Assembly (NCBI RefSeq): GCF_014649035.1
Contig: NZ_BMSG01000024.1
Location: 1-64,000 of the forward strand
DNA: 64,000 nt
Reading direction: 5' to 3'
DNA from: Streptomyces sindenensis
GTDB lineage: Bacteria > Actinomycetota > Actinomycetes > Streptomycetales > Streptomycetaceae
Shown: positions 45,680-63,400 of the stretch, one piece after another
Numbering within the stretch: the first letter of the stretch is position 1
How the letters are laid out: every line of letters starts with the position of its first letter
The notes under the pieces: generated by a model
What the model was told of the DNA's origin: nothing
What the model saw: the letters and a program-made list of their open reading frames with translations, nothing else
Database searches by the model: none
Translations under genes and position numbers: made by a program

Positions 45680-46644
45680 TCAAGACGCCCTTTACCGACG
45701 CCGAGGCCGAAGTCCTCGAGCACAACGGAACCCGGCTCGTCCGCGTCCGCCCCCGGCACGACGGGGACCACCGCGCCTGGTTCACGGCCAACACCGAAGC
45801 CTTCCGCTCGGCGATGTACGAGCACGCGGCGGTGATGGTGAAGGACTGCGGGATCGTCGAGCAGAGCGAACTGGCCGTCCTCGCCGAGGAGATCGGCGGC
45901 AGCACCCTTGAGTACAACGAGCGCTCGACGCCCCGCAGCCGGGTCACCGGCAAGGTGTACACCTCGACGGAGTACCCGGCCGACCAGAGCATTCCGCAGC
46001 ACAACGAGAGCGCGTACTCGGAGAACTGGCCGCACAACGTCTTCTTCTTCTGCGCCCTCGCGGCGCGCACCGGCGGCGAGACCCCGGTGGCCGACAGCGG
46101 CGCCGTGCTCGACCGGCTGCCGGCCGGTCTCGTCCGGCGGTTCGAGGAGAAGGGCGTCGTGTACACCCGCACCTACCGCACCGGCATGGGGCTGTCCTGG
46201 CAGGAGGGGTTCCAGACCGACGACAAGGGTTACGTGGAGAGCTACTGCGCCGACCACAACATCCAGACGGACTGGGACGGCGACCTGCTGCGCACCCGGC
46301 AGAAGCGCCAGGCGGTGACCGTGCACCCGGTCACCGGCCGGAAGGTGTGGTTCAACCAGGCCCACCTGTTCCACGTGAACGCGCTGCCCGAGGACGTACG
46401 CGAAGGGCTGCTCGAGATCTGCGGCGAGGACGGACTGCCGCGCAACGCCTACTACGGCGACGGCACCCCCATCACCGCGGACGAGCTGGCCACCATCCTC
46501 GGCGTCTACGACGAGACGACCCTCGCCGAGACCTGGGGCACCGGGGATCTGCTCGGGATCGACAACATCCTCACCTCGCACGGCCGCCGCCCCTTCACCG
46601 GGGACCGCAAGGTACTGGTGGCCATGACGCAGCGCGAGGCATAG
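45676..46644 (+). CDS. SyrP-like Fe(II)/2-oxoglutarate beta-hydroxylase (TauD family)
   Basis: 322 residues. The metal ligands are His109 and Glu111 (QHNES) and distal His302 (TSHGRRPFTGDR), with Arg311 for 2-oxoglutarate. The HxE facial triad and the HGRRPFTG segment resemble SyrP, which beta-hydroxylates Asp bound to an NRPS carrier. Two A domains of the downstream NRPSs have Asp/Asn-type codes, so a beta-hydroxy-Asp (or Asn) residue is a reasonable prediction. ATG 45676 overlaps the RHS-like stop by 4 bases and the P450 starts 2 nt after its stop, so the three are co-translated in one operon. Confidence 0.92.
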   Translation: MIKTPFTDAEAEVLEHNGTRLVRVRPRHDGDHRAWFTANTEAFRSAMYEHAAVMVKDCGIVEQSELAVLAEEIGGSTLEYNERSTPRSRVTGKVYTSTEYPADQSIPQHNESAYSENWPHNVFFFCALAARTGGETPVADSGAVLDRLPAGLVRRFEEKGVVYTRTYRTGMGLSWQEGFQTDDKGYVESYCADHNIQTDWDGDLLRTRQKRQAVTVHPVTGRKVWFNQAHLFHVNALPEDVREGLLEICGEDGLPRNAYYGDGTPITADELATILGVYDETTLAETWGTGDLLGIDNILTSHGRRPFTGDRKVLVAMTQREA

Positions 46645-46646
46645 CC

Positions 46647-47867
46647 ATGGCCGTGGCCACGCAGCCGCCGGGAGCCGTGGATCTCAGCGACCCGCAGACC
46701 TTCCTGGACCATGAACTGGTGCCGATGTGGCAGCGGTTCAGGCGGGAGAGTCCCGTCCACTGGCATGCCGTCGAGGGCTGGAAGGTGCCCGGTTTCTGGG
46801 TGCTCTCCCGCTACGACGACGTCATGTCCGTCTACCGGGACAACAAGAGGTTCACCTCGGAGCGGGGCAACGTTCTCGCCACCCTCCTGGAGGGCGGCGA
46901 CTCGGCGGCGGGCAAGATGCTGGCGGTCACCGACGGCCGGCGCCACCGCGAGCTGCGCAATCTGCTGCTGAAGGCCTTCGCGCCCCGGGTGCTGGAGCGC
47001 GTGGTCGAGGGGGTGCGGCGCCGGGCCGACCGGCTGGTGCGCCAGGGGCTCGAACGCGGGGACTGCGACTTCGCGCAGGACATCGCGGAACACATCCCCA
47101 TGGCCACCATCGCCGATCTGCTGGGGGTCCCCGCGTCCGACCGGGACTACCTGCTCTCGCTGACCAAACAGGCGCTCAGCGCGGAGGAGGCCGACCAGTC
47201 GGGCGACGAGGCCCTCGTCGCCCGGCAGGAACTCCTCCTCTACTTCGCCGATCTGGCGGAGGACCGCCGCGAGAACCCGGAGAGCGACGTGGTGAGCGTG
47301 CTCGCCACGGCCACGATCGACGGCGAACCGCTCACCGAGCAGGAGATCGTCTTCAACTGCTACAGCGTGATCATCGGCGGCGACGAGACCAGCCGGCTCT
47401 CGATGATCGGCGGGATGCACGAACTGATGGAGCATCCCGAGCAGTGGCGGCGGCTGAGCTCCGGGGAGGTCTCCGTGGACAGCGCGGTGGAGGAGGTGCT
47501 GCGCTGGGTGACGCCGGCCATGCACTTCGGCCGCCGGGCCCTGACGGACGTGGAGATCGGCGGCACGACGATCCGGGCCGATGACGTCGTCACCCTGTGG
47601 AACACGTCGGCCAACCACGACGAGGAGATCTTCGAGGACCCCGGCACATTCGACCTCGGCAGGACACCCAACAAGCATGTGTCCTTCGGCTACGGACCCC
47701 ATTTCTGCCTCGGCGCCTATCTGGGCCGGGCGGAGATCCACGCCATGCTGACCGCCCTGCGGACCCATGTGTCCGAGGCGGCGCCCACCGGGCCCGCCAA
47801 ACCCATCCACTCCAATTTCCTGCGCGGGTACAGCAGTCTGCCCGTCTCCATGCGTCCACACCGGTAG
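46647..47867 (+). CDS. Cytochrome P450, carrier-bound amino acid beta-hydroxylase type
   Basis: A 406-residue P450. The I-helix motif is GGDETSR, ExxR is EVLR, and the heme loop FGYGPHFCLGAYLGR has Cys354. The run VVTLWNTSANHDEEIF and RTPNKHVSFGYGPHFC resembles the NovI/P450sky (CYP163) group, which hydroxylates the beta carbon of aminoacyl-PCPs. It lies just upstream of the NRPS genes, so it may modify an amino acid loaded on one of their carriers, alongside the SyrP-like enzyme. The start is 2 nt after the hydroxylase stop with no strong RBS, suggesting coupling. The subfamily is from motif recall. Confidence 0.92.
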   Translation: MAVATQPPGAVDLSDPQTFLDHELVPMWQRFRRESPVHWHAVEGWKVPGFWVLSRYDDVMSVYRDNKRFTSERGNVLATLLEGGDSAAGKMLAVTDGRRHRELRNLLLKAFAPRVLERVVEGVRRRADRLVRQGLERGDCDFAQDIAEHIPMATIADLLGVPASDRDYLLSLTKQALSAEEADQSGDEALVARQELLLYFADLAEDRRENPESDVVSVLATATIDGEPLTEQEIVFNCYSVIIGGDETSRLSMIGGMHELMEHPEQWRRLSSGEVSVDSAVEEVLRWVTPAMHFGRRALTDVEIGGTTIRADDVVTLWNTSANHDEEIFEDPGTFDLGRTPNKHVSFGYGPHFCLGAYLGRAEIHAMLTALRTHVSEAAPTGPAKPIHSNFLRGYSSLPVSMRPHR

Positions 47868-47900
47868 GACCGTCCCCCGCTCCTGCCGGAGTGAACGAAC

Positions 47901-47933
47901 GAGTGCCCCGACCTCCCCTTGGTCGGGGCACTC
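47901..47933 (+). terminator. Intrinsic terminator after the hydroxylase/P450 genes
   Basis: GAGTGCCCCGACC (47901-47913) and its exact reverse complement (47921-47933) form a 13-bp stem with a 7-nt loop, followed by cattctt. It lies 33 bases after the P450 stop and separates the RHS-hydroxylase-P450 operon from the NRPS operon. Confidence 0.85.
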
Positions 47934-47969
47934 CATTCTTGCGCCGCCGTCTAGACCGCCGCGCCCGCG

Positions 47970-47999
47970 TTGACCAGGGCAATGCACATCTTTCGATAT
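47970..47999 (+). promoter_or_regulatory. Candidate sigma-70-like promoter for the NRPS operon
   Basis: TTGACC at 47970-47975 is followed after 17-18 nt by TCGATAT (47993-47999), inside the AT-richer part of the gap downstream of the terminator. The spacing fits a housekeeping promoter. The leader to the NRPS start would be about 135 nt. The rest of the leader shows no other motif I recognise. Confidence 0.4.
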
Positions 48000-48139
48000 G
48001 ACGATCTCGGCGGATAGAAGTTTTTCATGCGCCCATGGAGACGCAGGCCCGCGTTCGTACTGTTGATCCGGTCGCCTACAGGTACTTTCTGTGCGATTTC
48101 ACGGGTCCCGCAGTGTCTATTCAATCGGAGTGAATGGAA

Positions 48140-54417
<6,278 letters not shown>

Positions 54418-54418
<1 letters not shown>

Positions 54419-57400
54419 TGACGAAGTCGGGCCCCGAGGACATTCTTCCGCTGTCCCCGCTCCAGGAAGGCCTGCTCTTCCACGCGTTGTACGACGAGAC
54501 CGGCAGCGACGTCTACACCGTGCAGGTGGTGCTCGACCTCGGCGGCCGGCTCGACGAGGACGTCCTGCGCGCCACCGCCGAGGCGCTGCTGCACCGCCAC
54601 GCCAACCTGCGCGTCGGCTTCCTGCACCCCAAGCAGAGCCGGCCCGTGCAGGTCGTCGCCCGGGAGGTCCAACTCCCCTGGGAGCGGACCGACCTGCGCG
54701 CGCTGGGTGAGGAGGAGCGCGCGGCCGAGCTGGACCGGATCCAGGCCGCGGAGAAGGCCCACCGCTTCGACCTGGCGCGCCCCCCGCTGATGCGCTACCG
54801 GCTGGTGCGGCTCGCCGACGACGCGTACCGCCTGCTCTGCACCTTCCACCACATCCTGCTCGACGGCTGGTCGACCTCGGTGCTGCTCGGCGAACTCTTC
54901 GAGCTGTACGGGAAGGGCGCGGACGCCACCAGCCTCCCGCCGGTCACACCGTTCCGCGAGCACCTGGCCCATCTGGCCCGGCGGGACAGCGCGGCCGCCG
55001 AGGAGGCGTGGCGGCAGGCGCTGGCCGGTATCGAGTCGCCGACCCGGCTCGTGCGCTCCGACCCGGCGCGGGCGGTCGTGCACCCCGAGCAGCTGGCCAT
55101 CGAGCTGTCCGCCGAGGACACCGCCGCCCTCTCGGCGCGGCTGCGCGCCAACGACCTGACCTTCAGCAGCGCCGTGCACGGCTCCTGGGGCCTGTTGCTG
55201 TCCGTGCTGACCGGCAGTGAGGACGTCGTCTTCGGCACGGTCGTCTCCGGCCGCCCGCCCGAGACGCCGGGCGTCGAGCGCATGGTCGGCATGCTCATCA
55301 ACAGCCTGCCCGTGCGCGTACGTCTGCACGGCGGCGACTCGCTGGTGTCGGTGCTGGGGCGGCTCCAGAGCGAGCACCTGGAGATGATGCCCCACCAGTA
55401 CACCGGGATGCGGGACATCCACCGGCTGTCCGGGCACGCCGAGCTCTTCGACACCTACGTGGCGTTCGAGAACTTCCCCTTCGATCTCCAGAGCCTGCGG
55501 GACCTCGCCGGCGATCTGACCATCGACGGCTTCGACGTGCTGGACGCCAACCACTACCCGCTGTGCCTGGTGTCGCACGTCTACGAGGGCAGCCTGCGGC
55601 TGGTCCTCAACTACCGGCCCGACCTGTTCGAGCGGGAGCAGGTGGAGGTCATCGGCGGCCGTCTGGTGCGGCTGCTCCAGGCGCTGATCGAGGACCCGGG
55701 GCGGGCGGTGTCCTCCCTGGACCTGCTGACCGGGAGCGAGCGGGCCGAGCTGGCCGCCGCGGCCGACGGCACCGTACGGCGGGAGACGTTCCCCGAGCTG
55801 TTCGCCGCGCAGGTGGCGCGGACCCCCGACGCGGTGGCCGTGGAGTCCGACGACGTGTCGCTGACCTACGCCGAACTGGACGCCCGTGCGGAGAAGCTGG
55901 CGGCCCGGCTCGCGGGCCTCGGCGTGGGGCCCGAGCAGGTCGTGGCCCTCGTGCTGGGGCGGTCGGTGGAGTCGGTCGTCGGGTCGCTCGCCGTGATGCG
56001 GGCGGGCGCCGCCTATCTGCCGGTGGACCCGGACTACCCGGCCGAGCGCATCGGATTCGTGTTCTCCGACGCCCGCCCCGCCGCGGTCCTCACCACCGCC
56101 GCCTACGCCGCCGTGGTGCCCGGGAGCGAGGGCATGCCCGTGCTCCTGCTCGACGGCGACGGCGACGGCGACGGCGACCACGAGGACGAGGGCGGGACGC
56201 CGGCCGCCGCGGCGCCCGCGGGCCCCGCCTCCGTGGACAGCCCCGCCTACGTGATCTACACCTCCGGTTCCACCGGTGTGCCCAAGGGCGTCGTGGTGAC
56301 CCACTCCGGGCTGGCCGCGTTCGCCGCGACCGAGCGGGACCGGTTCGCCGTGACGGAGTCGAGCCGGATCCTGCAGTTCTCCTCGCCGAGCTTCGACGCG
56401 TCGGTGCTGGAGCTGTGCATGACCCTGACCGCCGGGGCCGCGCTGGTGGTTCCCGGACCGGCGCCGCTGGCGGGTGAGCCGCTGGCCGAGGTGATCGCGG
56501 ACCGCCGGGTCACCCACGCGCTGATCCCGCCCGCCGCCCTCGCGAGCGTGCCGGTGAGCGGGCTCGACGGGTTCGCGTGCCTGATCGTGGGCGGCGACGC
56601 GTGCTCGGCCGAGCTGGTCGAGCGGTGGGCCCCGGGGCGCCGCATGGTCAACGCCTACGGCCCCACCGAGTCCACGGTCGCCGTGTCGATCAGCACCCCG
56701 CTGGAGCCGACCGGCGGCGTGCCGCCCATCGGCACGCCGGTGCTCGGCACCCGCGCCTACGTTCTGGACGGATCGCTGCGCCTGGTCGCCCCCGGGGTGC
56801 CGGGTGAGCTGTATGTGGCGGGCCCCGGACTGGCGCGCGGCTATCTCCGGCGCGCCGCACTGACCTCGGAGCGGTTCGTCGCCGACCCGTTCGGCGCGCC
56901 GGGGGAGCGGATGTACCGGACCGGCGACGTCGTGCGCCGGCTGGACAACGGCGAGCTGGAGTTCGTCGGCCGCGCCGACGCCCAGGTCAAGGTGCGCGGC
57001 TTCCGGATCGAGCTGGGCGAGGTCGAGAGCGCCCTGGTCCGCGACGAGGGGGTGGACCAGGCCGCCGTGGTGGTGCACGAGGCCCAGCCCGGTGTGAAGC
57101 AGCTCGTCGCCTACGTCGTCCCCGCGGGTCCGGGCACGGTCCGGCCGCAGGCGCTGCGGGAGTCGGTCGCCGAACGGCTGCCCGACCACATGGTCCCGGC
57201 GCTCGTCGTCGAGCTGGACGCGCTGCCGCTGATGGTCAACGGCAAGCTGGACCGCAAGGCCCTTCCCGCCCCCGTGTTCGCCGTGAAGGAGGGGCGCGCC
57301 CCGGCCAACCCGCGCGAGGAGCTGCTGTGCACCCTCTTCGCCGAGGTCCTCGGGGTGCCGGAGGTCGGGGTCGACCAGAGCTTCTTCGAGCTCGGCGGCG

Positions 57401-60400
57401 ACAGCATCGGCTCCATCCAGCTGATCAGCCGCGCCCGCAAGGCCGGCCTGCGCTTCAGCCCGCGCGACGTCTTCACCCACCGGACCGTCGAGGCGCTCGC
57501 CGCCGCGGCCAAGGAGGCGGCCGCCCCCGCCCGCCGCGCGCCGTCCGACGGGGTCGGCGGTGTCCCGCTGACCCCGATCATCCACTGGTTCAGCGAACAC
57601 GGCGGCGACGTCACCCACTTCAACCAGTCGATGCCGCTGCCGACACCCGCCGGACTCGACTCGGCCCGGGTCGCCTCGGTGCTCCAGACCTTCCTCGACC
57701 ACCACGACGCGCTGCGGCTCCGGCTGACCCGTATCGAGGACATCGGGGAATGGACCCTGGAGGTCACCCCGCGCGGCACCGTGCCCGCCGAGGACTGCCT
57801 CCACCGGGTGGACGTCCAGGGCGTCGGCGCGGACGAACTCGCGGCCGTCCACCGCCGGGAGGCCGCCGCCGCGCAGGCGAGGCTCGCCCCGGAGGCCGGC
57901 CGCATGGTCCAGGCCGTCTGGTTCGACGCCGGATCCGACCGGCCCGGCCGGCTGCTGCTGGTCATCCACCACCTGTCGGTCGACGGCGTCTCCTGGCGCA
58001 TCCTGCTGCCCGAGGTCGCGGCAGCCCTGGAGGCCGCCGCCGAGGGAGCGCCGTTCACCCCCGAGCCGGTCGGCACGTCCTTCCGCCGGTGGGCCCAGCA
58101 GCTGACCGCGGCGGCCGGCGAACCGGACCGGATCCGCGAACTGCCGCTGTGGCGCGACATCCTGTCCGCACCGGACCCGCTGCTCACCGAACGCCCGCTC
58201 GACCAGGAACGCGACACCCTCGCCTCCGCCGGGCACCTCACCCTGCGCCTGCCGGCCGAGGTGACGGAACCGCTGCTGGGCCGGGTGCCCGCGGCCTTCA
58301 ACGCGCAGATCAACGACGTGCTGCTCACCGCGCTCGCCGTCGCCGTGGCCGACTGGCGGCGCCGTCAGGGCCGCGGCGACGGCTCCTCCGTCCTGGTCGG
58401 CCTGGAGGGCCACGGCCGCGAGGAGATCGCCGAGGGCTCGGACCTGTCCCGGACCGTCGGCTGGTTCACCAGCCTGTACCCCGTACGTCTCGACCCCGGC
58501 GAGGCGCCCGCCGCCGAGCTCCTCAAGGGCGGCCCCGCCCTCACGTCCGCCCTCAAGGCGGTCAAGGAACAGCTGCGCGCCATCCCGGACAACGGGATCG
58601 GCTACGGGCTGCTGCGCCACCTCAACCCGCGTACCGCCGTGACCCTCGCCAAGTTCGCCGAGCCGCAGATCGGGTTCAACTACCTCGGCCGCATCGGCGG
58701 CGACGACACCCAGGACGCCGGTCTGGGCGGCGGCGCCGACCCGACGACCCCGCTGCCGTACACCCTGGTCGTCAACGCGGTCACCGAGACCCACAACGAC
58801 ACGCCCCGGCTCTCCGTGACCTGGTCCTGGCCGGGCGAACTGCTGGCCGATGCCGATGTCCAGGACCTGGCGCAGGCGTGGTTCACGGCGCTGGAGGCGC
58901 TGGTCGCGCTCGCGGACCGGCCCGACGGCGGGGGCGGGCTCGTCCCCTCCGATCTGCCGCTCGTGCCGCTCGCCCAGGCGGAGATCGACCGGCTGGAGCA
59001 GGCGCAGCCGCGCCTGGCCGACGTCCTGCCGCTCTCCCCGTTGCAGGAGGGGCTGCTCTTCCACACCGAGTACGACCAGCGGGCCGAGGACGTCTACATC
59101 ACCCGGCTCGCCGTGGACATCCGCGGTGACCTGGACACCGGGGCGCTCCGCTCCGCGGTGGCCGGACTGCTGCGCCGGCACGACAGCCTGCGTGCCGCGT
59201 TCCGCCACACGAGCGAGGGCACGCCCGTACAGCTCATCCCCCGCGAGGTCCGGCTTCCCTGGTACCAGGTGGACCTGAGCGAACTGGACGAGGAGGAGCA
59301 GCGCACCCGGCTGGAGGCGCTGCTGGTGCAGGAGAGGGCGCGCCGCTTCGACCCCCAGCAGCCCCCGCTGCTGCGCTTCACGCTGATACGTCTCGGCGCG
59401 GACAGCCACCGGCTGCTGGTCGCCGCCCACCATCTCCTGCTGGACGGCTGGTCGGCGCCGGTGCTCGCCGGTGAGCTCTTCGCCCTCTACGGCACGGCGG
59501 GCGACGACTCCGCGCTGCCGCCCGTCGTTCCGTACAAGGAGTATCTGAGCTGGCTGGCCGCGCAGGACGGATCGGCGGCCCGGGACGCCTGGCGCGAGGC
59601 GCTGGCCGGTATCGAGGAGCCGACCCTGGTCGCCCCCGCCGCCGGGGAGGCCGGGCCGAGCCTGCCGGGCCGGATCGTGGACGAGCTGCCGGCCGAGCTG
59701 ACCGCCGCCCTCACCGCCGTGGCCCGTACGCACGACCTCACCATGAACGCGGTGGTGCAGGGCGCCTGGGGCATCGTCCTCGCCGGGCTGACCGGCCGCG
59801 ACGACGTGCTGTTCGGGGAGACGGTCTCGGGCCGGCCGCCGGAGCTCCCGGGCGTCGAGTCGATGGTCGGGCTGTTCAGCAACACCGTGCCCGTACGGGT
59901 GCGGATCGTCCCGGACCGCTCGGTCGTCGACACCCTCCGCACGGTCCAGGACCAGCGGGTGCGGCTCCTCGCGCACCACTACATCGGGCTGGCCGAGCTC
60001 CAGCAGATCGCGGGCCTGAACACGCTGTTCGACACCGCGGTGGTCTTCGAGAACTTCCCGGCGGGCCCCGGGGACCGGACCCTCGTGCACGGCCTCGCCC
60101 TGACCGACGTGGACACCAAGGGCGACAACCACTACCCGCTGGGCATCGTGGTGATGCAGGACGACGAGCGGATGACCCTCAACTGGTACTACCGCACCGA
60201 CCTGCTCGACGCGCGCCTCGTCCGGGCCGCCACCTCGCGGCTGCGCCGGGTGCTGGAGACCGTCGCCGCCGCGCCGCAGACGCCCCTGGGCCGGCTCGAC
60301 CTGCTGGGCGAGGAGGAGAGCTCGCGGCTGGAGGCCGACGTCAGCGGCCCCGAACTCCCCGCGACCCGGGCCGTCGTGCCCGAGCTGTTCCAGGCCCAGG

Positions 60401-63400
60401 CCGGGCGGACGCCCGACGCCGTGGCGCTGGCGCACGGTGACACCGAGCTGACCTACGCCGAGCTGAACCGGCGGGCCAACCGGCTGGCGCACACCCTGAT
60501 CGCCCGGGGCGCGGGCCCCGAGCGGCTGGTCGCGATCGCCATGGGGCGCTCCGCGGACCTCGTCGTCACCCTGCTGGCCGTCCTCAAGTCCGGCGCGGCC
60601 TACCTGCCCGTCGACCCCGCCCTGCCGCAGGAGCGCATCCGGCACCTGCTCGACGACGCCGCGCCGCAGCTGCTGGTGACGACCCGCGAAGCGGGCGCAG
60701 CCCTGCCGGCCACGGACGTCGCCCTGCTGGTGACCGACGACGCGGACACGGCGGCGGAGACCGCGCGGCGGAGCGACGGCGACCCCACCGACGGGGACCG
60801 CACCGCACCGCTGTCGCCGGAGAACCCGGCGTACGTCATCTACACCTCCGGTTCCACCGGCCGCCCCAAGGGCGTCGTGGTCACGCACCGTTCGGTCGTG
60901 GACTACCTCGGCTGGACCCGGCGCTCCTACCCGGGCGCCGCGGGCGTCGCGATGCTCCACTCGCCGGTCTCCTTCGACCTGACCGTCACCGCCCTGTTCA
61001 CCCCGCTGACGCTCGGCGGCACCGTCGTCGTCGCGGACCTGGAGGAGGACGACAGGCTCTCGGGCAGGCTCGCCCGGACCCCCTGCACCTTCATGAAGGC
61101 GACGCCCAGCCACCTGCCGCTGCTCGGCGCGCTGCCCGCCGCCTACTCGCCGGACACCGAGCTGCTGCTCGGCGGGGAGGCGCTGTTCGGCGAGGCGCTC
61201 ACCGACTGGCGCGCACGCCACCCCGACGCGACCGTCTGGAACGTCTACGGGCCCACCGAGGCCACGGTCAACGTCACCGAGTACCGCGTCGGACCCGGCG
61301 CGGACCTCCCGGCGGGACCGGTCCCCATGGGGCGGCCCCAGGGCAACGTCCGGGCCTACGTCCTGGACGCCCTGCTGCGGCCCGCGCCGGCCGGGGTGCC
61401 GGGCGAGCTGTACGTCGCCGGGCCGTGCCTGGCCCGGGGCTACCTCGGCAGGGCCGCCCTGACCTCCGAGCGATTCGTCGCCGACCCCTACGGACCGGCC
61501 GGCGGGCGGATGTACCGCACGGGCGACGTGGTCCGCCGCCGGGCGGACGGGAACCTCGTGTTCGTCGGCCGCGCCGACGACCAGGTGAAGGTGCGCGGCC
61601 ACCGGATCGAGCTCGGCGAGGTGGCGGCCGCCGTGGCCGCCGTTCCCGGTGTGGCCTCCCAGGCGGTCGTCGTGCGCGCCGGACGGACGGACGGCGACCG
61701 CCTGGTCGCGTACGTCACCGCGGCCGACGGAGCCGCGCTCAGCGGCCCGGCGGTGCGGGACAGGCTGGCCCTGGTGCTGCCCGAGTACATGGTCCCGGAG
61801 GCCGTCGTCGTCCTCGCGGAGCTGCCGCTGACCCCGAACGGCAAGCTGGACCGCAAGGCCCTGCCGGAGCCGGAGTTCACCGTGGCGGCCGCCGTCCGCG
61901 CCCCGCGGACCCCGCAGGAGGAGATCCTGTGCGGCCTGTTCGCCCAGGCGCTCGACGTGCCCGGGATCGGCGTCGACGACGACTTCTTCCAGCTCGGCGG
62001 CAACTCGCTGAGCGCGGTGCGGCTGCTCAGCCGGGTCCGTTCGGCCTTCGGCACGGACGTCGACGTACGAGCGGTCTTCGAGGCCCCGACCCCCGCGCGG
62101 CTGGCCGCCGTGCTGGGCACGGGCGGTTCCGCCCGGCCCGAGCCGGTGGCGGGCCCGCGTCCGGCGGAGATCCCGCTGTCCTTCGCCCAGCTCCGCCTGT
62201 GGTTCCTCGACCGGCTGGAGGAGGGGCCCGGCGGAACGTACAACGTGCCCATCGCCATCCGGCTCAGCGGCGCCCTCGACCGGGACGCGCTGCGTGCCGC
62301 CGTGGGCGACGTCGTGGCACGCCACGAGGTGCTGCGCACCGTCTACCCGGACACCGGGGGCAAGCCGCGCCAGCAGGTCCTGGAGCCCGCCGCCGCGACC
62401 GTGCCGATGGAGTTCGTCCGGACGACGGAGACCGAGCTCGCCGGGGCCCTGCGCGCCGGCGCCCGCCGAGGCTTCGACCTGTCCCGCGAGATCCCGCTCG
62501 CCGCGACGCTGTTCGCGCTGTCGGACACGGAGCATGTGCTGCTGCTCACCGTGCACCACATCGCGACCGACGGCTGGTCGAACGCCCCGCTCGCCCGCGA
62601 TCTGTCGAGCGCGTACGTGGCCCGGCAGGCCGGCCGCGCCCCGGAGTTCGCGCCGCTTCCCGTGCAGTACGCGGACTACACCCTCTGGCAGCGGGAGCTG
62701 CTCGGCGACGAGGCGGACCCGGACAGTGTGGCCGCGCGCCAGCTGGCCTTCTGGAAGGAGACCCTCGAAGGGTCTCCCGCCGAGCTGACGCTGCCTCTCG
62801 ACCGGCCCCGGCCGGCCGAGATGTCCGCCGAGGGCGGCACCGTCGAGTTCGGTGTCGACGCCGAACTCCACGCCGCCCTCGCCGCCCTCGCGAGGACCCA
62901 CCAGGTCAGCCTCTTCATGGTGGCGCAGGCGGCGCTCGCCGCGCTGCTGACCCGGCTCGGCTCCGGCACCGACATCCCCGTCGGGACCGCCACCGCGGGC
63001 CGCGGTGACGAGGCGCTCTCGGAACTGGTCGGATTCTTCGTCAACACGCTGGTCCTGCGCACCGACACCTCGGGCGACCCGGCCTTCACCGAACTGCTCG
63101 CCCGGGTCAGGGCGGCGGACCTGGCGGCCTACGCCCACCAGGACATCCCCTTCGACCGGGTCGCCGACGCGCTCAGCCCCGTACGGTCCACGGCCTTCAC
63201 CCCGCTGTTCCAGGTGTTCCTCGCCTTCCAGAACCACGCGGCCCCGCGACTGGAGCTGCCCGGTCTCACGGTGAGCCCCTCGGACATCGAGCTGACCGCC
63301 GCCAAGACCGACCTGGGCGTGGAGCTGACGGAGACCTTCGCCGAGGACGGCGCGCCCGGCGGTCTGCGGGGCCAGGTCAGCTACCGCACCGACGTGTTCG

